This document shows, piece after piece, positions 21,161 to 33,301 of a stretch of DNA of 64,000 nucleotides. The notes beneath the pieces are model-generated. The model saw only the letters and a program-made list of their open reading frames with translations, ran no database searches and had not been told where the DNA came from. This DNA comes from Batillaria attramentaria (Eukaryota > Mollusca > Gastropoda > Batillariidae): contig JACVVK020000341.1 in assembly GCA_018292915.2 (NCBI GenBank), forward strand, positions 496,001-560,000, read 5' to 3'. The position numbers were made by a program, and so were the translations under genes. Positions within the stretch are counted from its first letter, which is position 1. Each line of letters starts with the position of its first letter.

Positions 21161-21880
21161 CGTGCGTGCGTGCGTGCGTGCGTGCGCGCGCGCGCGTTTT
21201 ACTCATCCATCAACTCCTGAAAAGTGTGGAAAAATCGAGACGCGCCAAAAATAGCCGATATCCAGAAGATCACAAAAACACCCTAGGGATCTGCACACGG
21301 AATTCGTGACGCCAAAAACTGGTGTCCATGTTGGGGAGGGCAGGATTACGGGAGACAAGGAAGGCGGTGCAAGAGATCTTCACAGGGGCGGGGGGAGGGG
21401 AGGGGGAGGGGGTGTATTTCCCCCCCTGTACGGTGCCACAGGCGACGCTGTGCGATTGATTGCTGAAGGTTTTGTTAACCTTCTTTCTTGCCCGTATCGG
21501 GACGGAAGGCTCCGGTTTGCTTGGCGCGCGCTTCTCTGGCCGGGGAATCAATGACGAGGACTGGCGAGGGTCGATAGACAAGGGGGGGGTCCGTCATGCG
21601 GAGTATTCACCACTCACCACTCACCACGCTCCGGCCAGTCACCTCGCCACACATTGTCCTGTAAATGTGAAACTTGAGTCCAGAACATATCAAAACCGCC
21701 ACCATCCCCATCGTTGCAACAACTTGAAGTCCTGTGTCCTTGTCCCTAGTCGTGCCAACCGCGTCCAACCGTTTCTGTTCAGCAACTGTTGCAGAAAATG
21801 ACGTGGCGGCCATCACTCGATAATACACTTGTAGCGGATCCGTATTCCTTACAACCACACGCTGCAGAGACCGGTTCAGA
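20060..21880. other. No gene seen; (CT)n, (GT)n and G-rich tracts
   Basis: Includes (CT)n at 20,934-20,966, (GT)n then (GTGC)n at 21,105-21,198 and a G-rich stretch at 21,385-21,427. The sequence becomes more CpG-rich after 21,500. No exon could be supported. Confidence 0.4.
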
Positions 21881-22465
21881 TCGATGAGTTTGAAAGCTGT
21901 AGGATCCGTTCTCGCGCCAAATTGTAGACCGCCTTTACCGAGGCTGCGTGCTGGACTAGGCTGCCCGCGCTGGTTACGCTACGTTCCATTATCGATTGCC
22001 TGTGTCGGCACATGGCAGACAATATCCGCGGAAACGTCTCCTGAACGCGCTCGGCAATTCCAAATCATCCAACCGATCACCGAATGCTGGGACATGTTCA
22101 GTCGGAGCGCTGCCCGCCGTGCCTGCCCACTCGGTTCCTGCAGACTTTTCTCGCAGACAGAAAGAGCGTGCGGGCCCACTTGAACGTGTAGGCAATTCTC
22201 GAGCACTCTCGTGCTATTTTAGACCACGGGTTGCCTGATGCCGGGAGCTGCGCGCGACTTCGCGATGTGTCATGGCGGCGCGCTGTGGACGGCTGCAGCA
22301 GCAGACGAGAGGAGACGAGGGGCGACACTAGGACTCCTGGTGACAACACTCACCACCACCCATCACCGCTCACTCTCCAACCCTCCGCCAAAGCTCGAGC
22401 CACGCGACGTTCTCGACTGTTAGACCCGCTGGTGAACGACTTCACAGTCACGGAGAACAAGCCAG
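21880..22465 (+). promoter_or_regulatory. CpG-rich island ending in an exon-like segment with a strong donor
   Basis: This is the most CpG-dense unique stretch of the window (many cgcg, gcgc, ccgcg). At its end lies ccag|gtaagt, a near-consensus 5' splice site at 22,466. The likely coding part is 22,424-22,465, preceded by an acceptor-like tcgactgttag. It could be a first exon with promoter, or an internal exon. Which is correct cannot be decided here. Confidence 0.35.
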
Positions 22466-22655
22466 GTAAGTGTCTATGTCACTACTCAAGATTCTCTGTC
22501 TTCAAAGCTTGTTGATTATCTTCTGATGTGCGTGTATGCCTGTATGAACCCAGCGCTATTGCATTCATCGATGCCTCAACCACAGCGCAGCTAACTATGC
22601 GAGCAACATTTGGGAGGAGAATCGTGATAACAGACGACTGCATCGTCGAAGCTAA
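22424..22655 (+). CDS. Candidate pair of small exons of an unidentified gene
   Basis: 22,424-22,465 encodes (D)PLVNDFTVTENKP and ends at phase 1. After a 125-base intron, 22,591-22,655 enters at phase 1 (acceptor accacagcgcag), encodes ANYASNIWEENRDNRRLHRR and stops at TAA. Codon choice in the first piece is typical of coding exons here, and the phases match. The acceptor tract of the second exon is weak and no family is recognised. Confidence 0.3.
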
Positions 22656-22977
22656 TTATGAGATAGTTACTAATGAACTGAGTCTCATTATTGATACCAG
22701 CTTTACCATGGATGGCAGTCTCATTCTTGACGTGAGTGCGCTGGTAGTCGGCGCAGATGCCATGACACAAACCGTGCGGGGTGACAGACACAACACACGG
22801 AGATGACAAGATACCTGTGCCCAAGTTTCTTTGTTTGTGTCCACACACTTTCTGTTCTCGTAGTCATAGTAAGGGATCGCGATAGCTCACCTGTCCGAGC
22901 ATCGGTCTAGCGATCAGAATGTTGCAGGATCGAGACAAGGTCAAAGTTTGCACAGACGTTTTCCAGACGCATTTTAA

Positions 22978-23366
22978 TAATAATAATAATAATAATAATA
23001 ATACCAAGTTTAACTGGCTCTAAGCGCCGCGAGTTGAACCCAACACGCACGCTTACGTGAACCACACGCATTGTCTCACACACTGGACATGAACACACGA
23101 CAGTCACGTGGTGCGAAAGGTCAGCTCGGCAATTTAAGTTTCCGAATTTAGAATTGCATTTTATTTTACTTTTCAAATTCTGTGGGCTGAACATTTCCAA
23201 AACAGAGGGGGAGGAAGCGAGAGTACCCGCAGAGAACCCCCGACGATTGGCCCGAATGAACGGTGCCACGTACGAGAAGGAAACATTCTTTGCCCCGAGT
23301 GGAACTCGAACCTGACCTCTCGCACCTCGTGGCGAAGTCTTAACCACTAGACCACCGACCGCCCCT
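22978..23366 (-). mobile_element. tRNA-derived SINE, family B (long type)
   Basis: Minus-strand copy of the element at 28,318-28,740. It has a tRNA-like head with ggtggtctagtggttaagac and box B-like ggttcgagttcc. The body contains ggagagaacccccga..., gaaatgttcagcccac and ttcacgt; the tail ends in (ATT)n. Length is about 390 bases. Confidence 0.75.
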
Positions 23367-23535
23367 TCGTGGTGGAGACAAGGGGATAAACACCCCCCCC
23401 CCCCTCCCCAAAGGTAGATATACATTGTGAACAGCTTGGACCCCGAACTTGCTGGCTGAAAACTTCCGCTGTCACTCGATCGTGTGCTTCATTGCTGTGT
23501 GTTCCCTGTCTAGACCGGTGAAATGCGAGGTTACA

Positions 23536-23580
23536 ATACAATACAATACAATACAATACAATACAATACAATACAATACA
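23536..23580 (+). repeat. (CAATA)n microsatellite
   Basis: Nine or so CAATA units. Confidence 0.9.
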
Positions 23581-23892
23581 GGTTTTGGTTTCAGAACAAA
23601 TGAAATGGGGCACTGGTCAATGAAAAACAAAAATACAAAACAAAACAAAACAAAAAATTAGCCATCGCAAATCCATTACACGCTAGGCTAGACTGATGTT
23701 ACACGGGAGTGTTTTTAGTCCGAACAAACAGCGAACGTGGTGTTTTCCGTGTTTCTCGACATGTGGCTACAACATTCCGCTTTGTCCTGTTTTTCAATGT
23801 TTGTTGGAACAAAACCACTTCCCGTGTACCACGAGCCAAAGCAACCGACCAGCTGTCGTATTACTAGTAGTTGTGCTATGCTGGTCCGTTCC

Positions 23893-23940
23893 AGATGTGG
23901 TGGAAAAGGACGTTAAACCCCCAAACACCCACCCACCCCC
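23893..23940 (+). mobile_element. SINE family A tail fragment
   Basis: gtggtggaaaaggacgttaa followed by ccccaaacacccacccaccc; the head is missing. Confidence 0.7.
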
Positions 23941-23989
23941 CTGATCCGTTCCAGACAAACGACGAGAGATAGTTCTCCGAGAACTGCCC

Positions 23990-24330
23990 TGTCTTTCACC
24001 TCTCAGTCAACATGCCACGTATTGCACCTCTCATAGAAATGCCCTGTATTTCACCTCTCAGAGCGCATGCTCTGCATTTCACCTTCTAGAGAACATGCCC
24101 TGTATTTCAGATCTCAGAGAACATGCCCTGTATTTCACACCTCAGAGAACATGCCCTGTATTTCACACCTCAGAGAACATGCCCTGTATTTCAAATCTCA
24201 GAGAACATGCCATGTAATTCACCTCTCAAAGAACATGCTCTGTATTTCACTTCTCAGAGAACATGCTCTCTATTTCAAATCTCAGAGAACATGCCCTGTA
24301 CTTCACCTCCCAAGAACACATGCCCTGTAG
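23990..24330 (+). repeat. ~28-base minisatellite, about 12 units
   Basis: Unit cagagaacatgccctgtatt + tcacacct with substitutions. It is degenerate at the left end. Confidence 0.9.
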
Positions 24331-24804
24331 TAGATTACCCGCGTCAGCAATATCTGACAGTAGCGAGAACGTGCCTCATCTTCCGCCCGAACAATGCCCC
24401 TGAACACAGCCAACACAAAAGAGATCTTCTCATGTCTTCCTCTATTGTCAGCTTTTCTTGACACGCAGTGAGCGCGGTGACCAATCAATAGTATTCATAC
24501 ACTGGCACTGCTGGAGAGAGAGAGAGAGAGAGATTACTACAGCATAATACAGGGTTATCTGCCTCACACAGCACGTGCAGTTCGTCTGCCCATGTGAAGG
24601 AGAGAAAGTTTCACGTGCCGATTGTCAGGTTCCAAGTTATTCAGCTTTTATTTTTCCAGTTAGGAAACAAACTGTTAAGTTGGATGCGAGATCGTATGAA
24701 ACCTAAAATTTCAACAACTTCACTCAGAAAGTTAACGAAGGTCGGTAAGTTGGGTTTCACGTCCCGCGCCACAAAATGTGATCGGAGATGGCCCTAATAG
24801 GCAG

Positions 24805-24925
24805 TTGTATGGGGAAAGAAACATTCACCCTAACTGGACAGTCTAGCTGAACACTATCCAATCCAGTCAGACTGCCAGGTCGGCCAGATTTAATGTAGCC
24901 TTGAATGTGGTGGATTATTTAGACA
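24805..24925 (-). mobile_element. SINE family C fragment
   Basis: The reverse complement matches gccgacctggcagtctgact and the ctgtccagttagggt region of the copy at 2984-3306. The tRNA head is not included. Confidence 0.5.
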
Positions 24926-25136
24926 AACAGGCCCACTTCAGACAACCAGAGGAAACCGGAAACTGCTTTGGAGTAAGCATGTTTCTTTTCTCCATCGTCC
25001 GACGTTTCTAGAATTCGCAGATGAACGACACCTTGGTTTGGAATATTTGTGTTCACGTGTGCGTCTGTAGGTTGGAAATAGTTTGTCTTAATTTAAAGTA
25101 CAGCTAAAAATGCATTACACTGACGTTTGCTGGTAG

Positions 25137-25179
25137 TGCCAACGAAAACTTCAACGGCCTGGACCTGTCCTACTCAGCC
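25137..25179 (+). CDS. Candidate internal exon, 43 bases
   Basis: Acceptor gtttgctggtag and donor gtgaga bracket an open segment encoding (A)NENFNGLDLSYSA, with codons typical of expressed exons (AAC TTC AAC GGC CTG GAC CTG). It enters at phase 2 and leaves at phase 0. The terminal exon at 47,267 enters at phase 0, but the two cannot be linked over 22 kb without transcript data. Confidence 0.25.
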
Positions 25180-25324
25180 GTGAGACAAGACTTTGGCATA
25201 CGCTGTGCGTTTCGGCTTCTGTTTGCTCAATGCATATCAGTGTGAGGCTGTTACTATGCACGTTTCTAAGTGGTAGGATACTAGGCACCACCAGAACACC
25301 TCACACCGATCTGTGAGGCTCGAA

Positions 25325-25735
25325 ATGCCGCACAATGGACCTTTAAACACTTCCACTTGGTGAGAAACGCCTCCACTAGGTAAGAAAGCCTGTATAATGG
25401 ACCTTTTAACACCTCCACTAGGTAAGAAAGGCCGTACAATAGACCATTAAACACTTCCACTAGGTAAGAAAGGCCGTACAGTAGACCTTTAAACGCTTCC
25501 ACTAGGTAAGAAAGGCCGTATAATGGACCTTTAAACACTTCCACTTTGTAAGAAAGGCCGTACAATAGACCATTAAACACTTCCACTAGGTAAGAAAGGC
25601 CGTACAGCGGACCTTTAAACACCTCCACTAGGTAAGAAAGGCCGTACAATAGACCATTAAACACTTCCACTAGGCGGTAAGAAAGGCCGTACAGTGGACC
25701 TTTAAACACCTCCACTTGGTGATAAAAAGAAACTC
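25325..25735 (+). repeat. ~41-base minisatellite, about ten units
   Basis: Unit ggtaagaaaggccgtacaat + agaccattaaacacttccacta. Two sub-types (gaccattaaac / gacctttaaac) tend to alternate. The open frame on the minus strand is a repeat artefact. Confidence 0.9.
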
Positions 25736-25739
25736 CCAC

Positions 25740-27340
25740 CAGAGGTTTTAACTAAAGTCTGTCTGTCTTCTTCAACTGAGATGGAATAGCGTGAGCAGAA
25801 TTCAGTCCAGGTTTGTGACGAGCTTATACAATTATCTCCTCTCCTCTGGATCGATATCTCCTGTTACAGAAATCCCCTTATTCTGATAATGACATTCAGT
25901 TTTTGGAAACACTAGTAATGAGTATAGTCTGTGTACCCATGTTTCGTGTGGGCGTGTTTGTTCGCTGACTTTGCTCATGGCCATTCTACTATTGAAGTCA
26001 TGGGGTTTGGGTGGTTTTGTTTATAGGCTTTCATGAAAATGTTGCATTTAAAACGCGTTTGTTTTCTTATGGCATTACGCAATACATGCAAGTTAAAAAT
26101 CAGATTGTGTCCCTCAAACTTTTTGAGGAAAAACATCAGTATGTTTTGTTTTGTTTTCGGTTGTTGGTGTTTAGTTTTGTTTTTGTTTTTGAATCTAAGG
26201 CAGTTCAGTCATTATTAAGCCTTTTTCTGGATGTACCGTTCGACTGACACAGAATCTGCAATTTGTGCTGTTATTTCACAGCGTCGTCAAAGCAACAAAA
26301 TGCAAAAGACTTGTATAATGCCGTGATACTGTATTCACTAGGGATGACGTTTTTCCTCTGATGAGCTGCCATTTACAAAATATTTTAGTCATTTAGTCTG
26401 ATTTTACTGTGGTTATTACTGAGGTTTTTATGCAATGTATTAACTCAGGTTACAGTGCTGCTGCAGCTTGAGCCGGGGGGGGAGGGGGGGGGGAAGAGAG
26501 AGAGAATTTTATTAGCCAACACTCCGTCTGTGGTCTCATGTTTATTCGTTTACTTGTCGGTGAAGCCGAAGGCAAATTTCCTTTTATGGACAATAAAGTT
26601 ATCTGTATCTGTATTTGAATCCCTGCCACTTTACAAATATTGAGTTGATGCGAGCCGCTTTTCCCCTATATACTTGTATCGTATGGTAGTAAACAGGACA
26701 TTAGGAGGGAGAGGTATAAACATCGACCAGCTGACAGACTGGTGAGAATGTTACACAATCACGACCAACCTTTTCCGCCTTACCGGGAATCTATTGTGCC
26801 CCAAGGGACATCACCCTGTCCACACTGGCCGCCATGTTGCCTGCACCAAACGGCATGCTAATAAAGTGCCGATCGATCCCAATGCTGACAGAAATTACGG
26901 CTGAAAGGAATCCTAAGTTCATCCCTGACCGGCCGCCATGCAGGGGCTGATAGAGACGTGATTGTACTGAAGGCGAGTGTCACTCGGTGTCTAGACACCC
27001 CGCTCATTTTGTGGTCTGGTCCTGGTAGTCGTAGTCGTAGTGAAGGTCGCTGGCTCTGGGAGACGTCGTGTGGGGGGGGGGGGGGGGGGCTTCTCGTCTG
27101 TCGCTGCTAAGGACGGGAACTTCTACTTCCCGTCTGTCTCGTGGACACTCATGCACAAATCGCACTAATGATAGCGTCTAGCCACAAACTGTATTTGTAG
27201 ATGGCGGCATTGTTTGGGCTACATACACAACAACTCATTTCAGTGAATGAAGAACGGCGGTCAGATTAACGTAGTAAAGTCTCGCACAGACTCTTGACGG
27301 TGCCCGGTTACTCGTGGCTGTGTCACCAGGGTCTGTTTGT
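25740..27340. other. No gene seen
   Basis: Contains a short LINE-tail-like piece (26,560-26,630; gacaataaagttatctgtat then ctgtatttg), G-runs at 26,474-26,492 and 27,070-27,089, and otherwise unique sequence. I found no supported exon. Confidence 0.4.
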
Positions 27341-27344
27341 CGAT

Positions 27345-27600
27345 GTAATCTGTCCTTTACAGTCTAGAAGTAATTCTGTCTGTCTGTCTGGGTTGAGTAG
27401 TGTTCAGGCCAGCTGTACTGTCAGTCTGGATTGAGTAGTGTTCAGGCCAGCTGTACTGTCAGTCTGGATTGAGTAGTGTTCAGGCCAGCTGTACTGTCAG
27501 TTTGGGTAGGTGCCCCTTTCCCCCCACACGTTCCCCGCTTGGTCCTTCTCGGATCATTCTTGTGGCGAACACCTTAAACGCCAGATAACCTGACTAACAA
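27345..27600 (+). mobile_element. SINE family C copy with an internal triplication
   Basis: The body matches 3120-3300. The segment ggttgagtagtgttcaggcc + agctgtactgtcagtctg occurs three times in a row, whereas other copies have it once. Confidence 0.6.
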
Positions 27601-28107
27601 CCTGCAGCCTGACAACAGGGACATTTACGCCAGTTGCTTGTGACAGGAGGAGCACGTGCATGCCCTCCTTAGGGATCGCCCGGTAAGGACTGTGTGTCAC
27701 TTAATGTCGCCGCTGTCTGCATGTCAGGCAAATGACAGTCTCTCATCTCCTCCATGCCTGGCCACAACGTCTCATCGGATCTCATCTCGCCGCCTGTCAC
27801 GTGTTATAGCTACTTGAGGAGTGGCTTGATGAGAGTGTCACCCACAGGGTGATGCTAAGGACAGAAACATGTTCGTCTTTAGACACGGATAACTGCATTG
27901 CTAATGAATCCTAGTGCAGTACACTGGCCCTAACATCAGGTTTCGTCAAGCGCGGATCAGGACAAAGACCAAAACCGATAAAGACTGCAAGATTAGCTGT
28001 AGGAAGAGGCTTAGTTTTGTGGATACTGACATTTTGTTCTTTTTTGAAAACAAGTTACAATGAGATGAGAGTTCCTTCATCTGGTTGTTCCAGCAACAAT
28101 AATAATA

Positions 28108-28310
28108 ATACCTACCGGCCCCCGTAGTATAGTGGTTAGCACTTCGGGCCATGGATCGGGAGACCCGGGTTCGAATCCCAGCCGAGGAAAGTGGCATTTT
28201 TCCTGCCTAGGGTCGAGATCGACTTTGAGAGTGTTTCCACTGTCATGACACATCTCATGATGTAGATGATTATACGGCCGGCACCGCAGGTGCCATAGTT
28301 CCCGGGTCTG
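28108..28310 (+). mobile_element. tRNA-Asp-like SINE
   Basis: The first ~75 bases (gtagtatagtggttagcac ... gggttcgaatcccagcc) closely resemble a tRNA-Asp with intact box A and B. The acceptor stems do not pair and the anticodon arm is altered, so it is not a working tRNA gene. A ~110-base non-tRNA body follows. Confidence 0.6.
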
Positions 28311-28317
28311 GTTAACG

Positions 28318-28740
28318 CAGGGATGTCGGTGGTCTAGTGGTTAAGAGACCTGTCACCAATGCGAGAGCTCAGGGGTTCGAGCTCCACTCGGGGCAAAGCA
28401 TTTTTCCTTCTCGTATTTGGCACCGTTCATTCGGGCCGATCGTCGGGGGTTCTCTCCGGGTACTCCGGCTTCCTCCCCCTCTGCTTCGGAAATGTTCAGC
28501 CCACCAAATTTGAAAAATAAATGCAATTTTAAATTCCGAAATTTAAATAGCTGAGCTGACCCTTCGCACCACGTGGTTGCAATGTGTTTATGTCCGGTGT
28601 GTGAGAGAATGCGTGTGATTCACGTGAGCCTGCGTGTCGGGTTCAGTTCGCGGCGCTTTGAGCCAATTCACGAAATTGGGTAAAGCGCCTATACAATATT
28701 CTTCATTATTATTATCATTATTTATAATGAGAAGCGTGGA
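28318..28740 (+). mobile_element. tRNA-derived SINE, family B (long type)
   Basis: The head is gtcggtggtctagtggttaa with box B-like ggggttcgagctcc. The body has ggggttctctccgggtactc, gaaatgttcagcccacc and cgtgtgattcacgtgagcc, ending ttgggtaaagcgcctataca then (ATT)n. Partial copies lie at 31,715-31,865 and 55,735-56,182. The head adjoins the tRNA-Asp-like SINE directly. Confidence 0.75.
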
Positions 28741-28997
28741 TTGCGGTCCTGCACGCAATCTTAAGGCACACGGGCCTGCTAGCATCATGCCATGACTCTC
28801 ATCTTCATCATCATGAGTAATGAATAGTGCCCAGCTTTGGCGCCCTCCGTGGATTCCACCCATGCGGAGCCACCACTGAAGCTGGCAAAGAGACAGCAAA
28901 TACTACTAATAATAATAATTCTGCTTTATTCTGTCTGAGACAAACGCATTTACTACATGTATCTTATTTCGAGTTTTCCCCTTCGGGTTTCGTGCTC

Positions 28998-29152
28998 TTC
29001 AGTTTTGGGTTTTTTTATGTTGTTTTTGGTGTCGTTGTTTTGTTTTGTTTTGTTTTGTTTTGGTTGGTTGTTGTTGTTGTTGTTGTTTGTTTGTTTGTTT
29101 GTTTGTTTGTTTGTTTGTTTTTGGCGGGTGTTGTCGATTTGTTTGTTTGTTT
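28998..29152 (+). repeat. G/T-only (keto) tract 2
   Basis: (GTTTT)n, (GTT)n and (GTTT)n in series, with almost no A or C on the + strand. Confidence 0.8.
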
Positions 29153-29654
29153 GAGGACAGAGAGCGTCCTCCAAGTTGAAGTGTTGTTTTGACAAAAGAA
29201 CTGTATAATGACAAATGTCGTGACAGTATGGTGGATGTGAACTTTTGCACCAATTTCAGTAGGAGCCCCCCAGACACCTCTACACTAAAACGAAATCTTT
29301 CTGCTCTGTGAAATTTATGACGTAAACACGCACCAGGTCACCAACTCGCCTATAAATCTCCCCCTACCCCTCCCTAACCCTCACCCCTTTCCCGTCCGGA
29401 AGAAGGGTCCCCAACCGCTACAAAGCCCGACCTCTGCTGACGGACCTCAACTGGCTGTGTTCACGGTGTGTAATCAACATGGACCAGTGTGTTTCCGGTG
29501 CTACTCCGCTTGAAAAGTTTCCACGATGATTGTAGTCACGTGGAGCCGTTTGTGTGAAACACGAGCATGTACACGTCCTTGCGTCGTTAGTCAGGGTCGT
29601 CGTCTGTTGATTGGTGGTACTATTTGGGGCGTTCGACACTTGGCTGGGAGTGAA

Positions 29655-29750
29655 ATATTTGTGCTGGCTTTTTCTCGTTGCCCCGTCTTTGATATCACCC
29701 GTTTGTGGTGGAAAAGCCGGGGCGTCAAACCAGCAACCAACCAGCTAGTA
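29655..29750 (+). mobile_element. SINE family A, head-truncated
   Basis: aaatatttgtgctggctttt, ccccgtctttgatatcaccc and tggtggaaaagc, ending aaccaaccagc. A second truncated copy is at 30,250-30,365. Confidence 0.65.
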
Positions 29751-30071
29751 TGGAATTTGGATGGATTTTTCCTTTCCAAAATCGAGTCAAAAACACTTGA
29801 CTTGTATACGGTGTCTGTAGCGCTCTCGTGTACACACGCACGCACACTGAAATATCAAGTGCGCACGCTAAAAGTTCCATCTTTCGAAGAAGAGTAGGCT
29901 GTGGCCGGTAGCATGGAAAACAAAAATAATGTCGCAAGCACCAGAGTGAATAGCAAGGTGTAGGTTTGCGCATAAAGTATCTCTTAGCAACAGCAGGCTT
30001 TCACTGCTTCGTCCTCCAGCCGTTCGGTGCCATGAACATTTCAGAAGGGATAGATACGTGCGCCCAGGAGA

Positions 30072-30215
30072 AGTCTACCCTACCCTACCCTACCCCACCC
30101 TACCCTACCCCACCCTACCCCATCCAACCCCGCCCCACCCCACCCCACCCCACCCCACCCCAACCAACCAACCCTACCCTACCCTACCCTACCCTACCCT
30201 ACCCTACCCCACCTA
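30072..30215 (+). repeat. (CCCTA)n / (CCCCA)n pentanucleotide array
   Basis: About 28 five-base units. The first and last thirds are CCCTA and the middle is CCCCA. It is one base short of the TTAGGG/CCCTAA telomere unit, so it is not telomeric as written. Confidence 0.9.
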
Positions 30216-30399
30216 CCCTATTCGGAGCTATTTGTATTTGGAGCGTTGGAAACGTGGCTGGGTGAAATAATTATTTGTGTTGGCTTTTTTCTTCTCTCGT
30301 TGTCCCGTCTTTGATATCACTCATAATTGTGTGGCGGAAAAGGGTGTCAAAGCACCAATCAACCAAGTGCTTTCAGGGGTGGAGCAGCACCCGAAACAC

Positions 30400-30960
30400 T
30401 CCGGTCCATTTTGACTGCACCTCATGCTGCTGGAAATCCTGGTATAGACGCCAGTCGGAGCTTACAACGTTAGGGATGACCCGGGAACAAACAGTTCATC
30501 AACAAGGCACAGTTAGCGTCAACTTGACGCAAGGAAGGGGTCAAACAGACGCCTAAAACGTGCCTGATTCGATTGGAGCCACACTGACTGTGGTCCGGCA
30601 AATTGAATCTGGACCCGCGGGCACCAGTGTGGATGTCGGCCATGCACTTAAGAAGCTGCCCATCTGAGCCGTGGCTCCAGCTAAGCACACAATCACACGT
30701 CAAGTAGGCTGGTACTAGTAGAATGTAGATGTCTGACGTCAGTCCCGACCGAAACCATCTAGGGGTTTAGAAGTATTTCGTCAAGCGTGCACTGCTTGAA
30801 ATCTCTTTGAACGAGCTGTCTTGGGAGGACGTTTTTGACGTTTGTATTGATCACTGTGGTTTTTGTCGCAACGTTTCCAGTGTGGTAGTGTGCACGTGCA
30901 GCTTCCTTTTCGTGGTTCGGCAGGTGCCCAGGGTGGTCCTCCATGTTTAGGTGGTGGTGG

Positions 30961-30993
<33 letters not shown>

Positions 30994-32500
30994 TAATATG
31001 GCTTCACATGAAGTACGACAGGCAATCAGAAGCAAATGTCATTTTCGAAAGTGACAGGGAATAACTTTCAAACCCCAAAACCGAAGCTCGGGGAACCGAC
31101 CTTTAAATAAATCTTGCAGAACAAACATTCGAGATGGTGAAGTTGTGTGGGCGCTATCTCAGCTACTGAGTGATACTACAAGTTCCCACGGCCACAAGAG
31201 CAGTTCAGCCTTGAGTGCTGTATACTGTGGGTGCTGTATGTTGTGTGATACTACAAGCTGCCCTAGACAACCTTACTCGTGTCGCGTGACTGTCCCCCTG
31301 GTGTAGAGAGAGAGGTGTAGAACCTCATCCGCTTAGTGGTGGGATGCGGTGCAAAACTGTAACTCGGCTGATAAAAACGTGCATGGCATACTAGGGGAAT
31401 GTTGTCCTTGTTTATGGTGCGTACAGCAACACTTGCTTCTGTCGGTATCAGTGGTGGGTGTATCTCATTCATGAGCAGGTTTGACAACGTTCACTACGTT
31501 TGACACTGGAGTGAGTTGTGTTCCCCAAGAACATGCCGTTTATCCAGATGTGTTATCACTGTACTCATTAGATGAACTCAGGGTATAAGGAAAGGATAGT
31601 GATGAAAGAAGGCTGAAATACTCGTGTGTGCAGCTGAAAACACTGGCGTCCATTGGCTGACTGGAAGAAAATTCCCCCTCGCTAATTTGAAGCGCTTGTC
31701 ATCCGGAGGAAATTGACTTAGTTGACCCTTCGACTTCGCACCACTTAATTGTACTGTGCTGATGTCTGGTGTGCGAGTGAACGCGCGTGATTCACATGAA
31801 CGTTCGTGTTGGATGGCTCTTTGGGTAACGAGCCTTTATTGATACGCACATATAATTATTCAATCAGCCACAAAAAAAATCTTTGTGTTAGAGCTGAGTT
31901 CTGGACGTAAGCCAGTTTGCCCACCTGCTGAGTTCATCGATTAAAAAAATAACTTCCTCGAAATTTGGAAGAGACCGTCAGACATCTGTGTCGTGTCCTG
32001 GCATCTCCTTGAGGGACGTGTATTGTAGAGCTGTCAGTACGAGCATCCTCCACTGAACACAGCGCCCTCTCTCTTCCGCCTGCTTGCTCCCTTTGTATCC
32101 CTCCGCCACCACGTGACACGTTCAATGGACTGGCCGCCCTTCCGCGCTGTCAGTCAGTGAATAGAGGGATGGTGTTCCAACTATCTTGGGCGGGTGTGAT
32201 GGTTCTCTCGCTCTATCTTGTCTGAATTATTTTACGAGCTCCTTTCCCTCTGCTGTGGGCATTTGCTTCACGACAGCCATCTCACATGATGTGAACTTTT
32301 AGGCGCGCACTTTCACTCGTTTAACCCTCGTGTTTTTACAAGGACCTCTGATTCATTCGCCTACTTTCGCCCTGTCATTTACATCTTTCTTGGGTATAAA
32401 CATTAATGGATAGATATCATTTCCGAAATTGTCATGTTTTTAAGTGGAGCGCAGTCTGTCTTGTCGCAAAAAGAGGAGTCCGTTGGATAATGAGTGAGTG
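30400..32500. other. No gene seen; one partial family B SINE
   Basis: Contains (GTT)n at 30,957-30,992 and a family B SINE part at 31,715-31,865 (cgcaccacttaattg ... gcgtgattcacatgaacg). An ORF-like signal peptide at 32,170 has no donor and was rejected. Confidence 0.4.
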
Positions 32501-33016
32501 AGAGGAGTTTGGATGTTGTTGTTGTTGTTGTTGTAGCATACTTTAAAAGCATCAACACTATTAAGCCACTATTAAGCAATCTGCAGCGATGATGGGCATA
32601 GCGAGAAGGGTGACGCCGTGTGTAATTGTGTCTTGAAGTGGCTCCTACTGGAGTGCGGTGGCTTGTTCTTTTTAACAAGTTTTATCATACAGTGGGCAGG
32701 TGATGGTCGGACTCGGAGTCTGAAGAGTTGTATATTCAGTGCAGTGCATCCCATTATTTTGACTTCTTCTTCTAGTAAACAAACACGACGAAGTTGTCAC
32801 GGTGACCCCCAAGTCAAGCTGTGATATGTGACAACGATTTTACCCGGCCCCCGGGCTGCTCGTCAGGGTTTTTCCTCCGGATCTTCGGCTTTCCCCCCCC
32901 CCCCCAGCAGAAAAAAAAACATAAATAGTTGGACGGTTTTGCACTGCGGCGACGCCTTTCTCTCGGGGGAAAGCAGCGCGAAATTCAAGAAAGGAATAAA
33001 AATGTAGTAGAAAAAG

Positions 33017-33082
<66 letters not shown>
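33017..33082 (+). repeat. (GT)n microsatellite
   Basis: About 33 GT units. Confidence 0.95.
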
Positions 33083-33084
<2 letters not shown>

Positions 33085-33270
33085 AAGCCGGGTGCTTGGG
33101 AGACCGTGTATGATGCTGCACATTGTGTGTTCGTAGTTAAATATATGTGTGAGGCATGTTGCGTGTGTGTCTGGGTGATTGAGTGCGTGTTGATTTTCAG
33201 GCGCCCTGAGCTCCTGTGGGATGGAGGGCGTCCTTTAAATAACCTTCTTCTTCTCCTTCTTCTTCTTCTT

Positions 33271-33301
<31 letters not shown>

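Noticed and set aside
28108..28190. Functional tRNA-Asp gene.
   Set aside because: Box A and B are intact, but the acceptor stem does not pair and the anticodon arm is disrupted. It is the head of a SINE.
30072..30215. Interstitial telomere.
   Set aside because: The repeat unit is five bases, not six.
32171..32230. Signal-peptide-like start MVFQLSWAGVMVLSLYLV on the + strand.
   Set aside because: It stops after 18 codons and there is no consensus donor before the stop.
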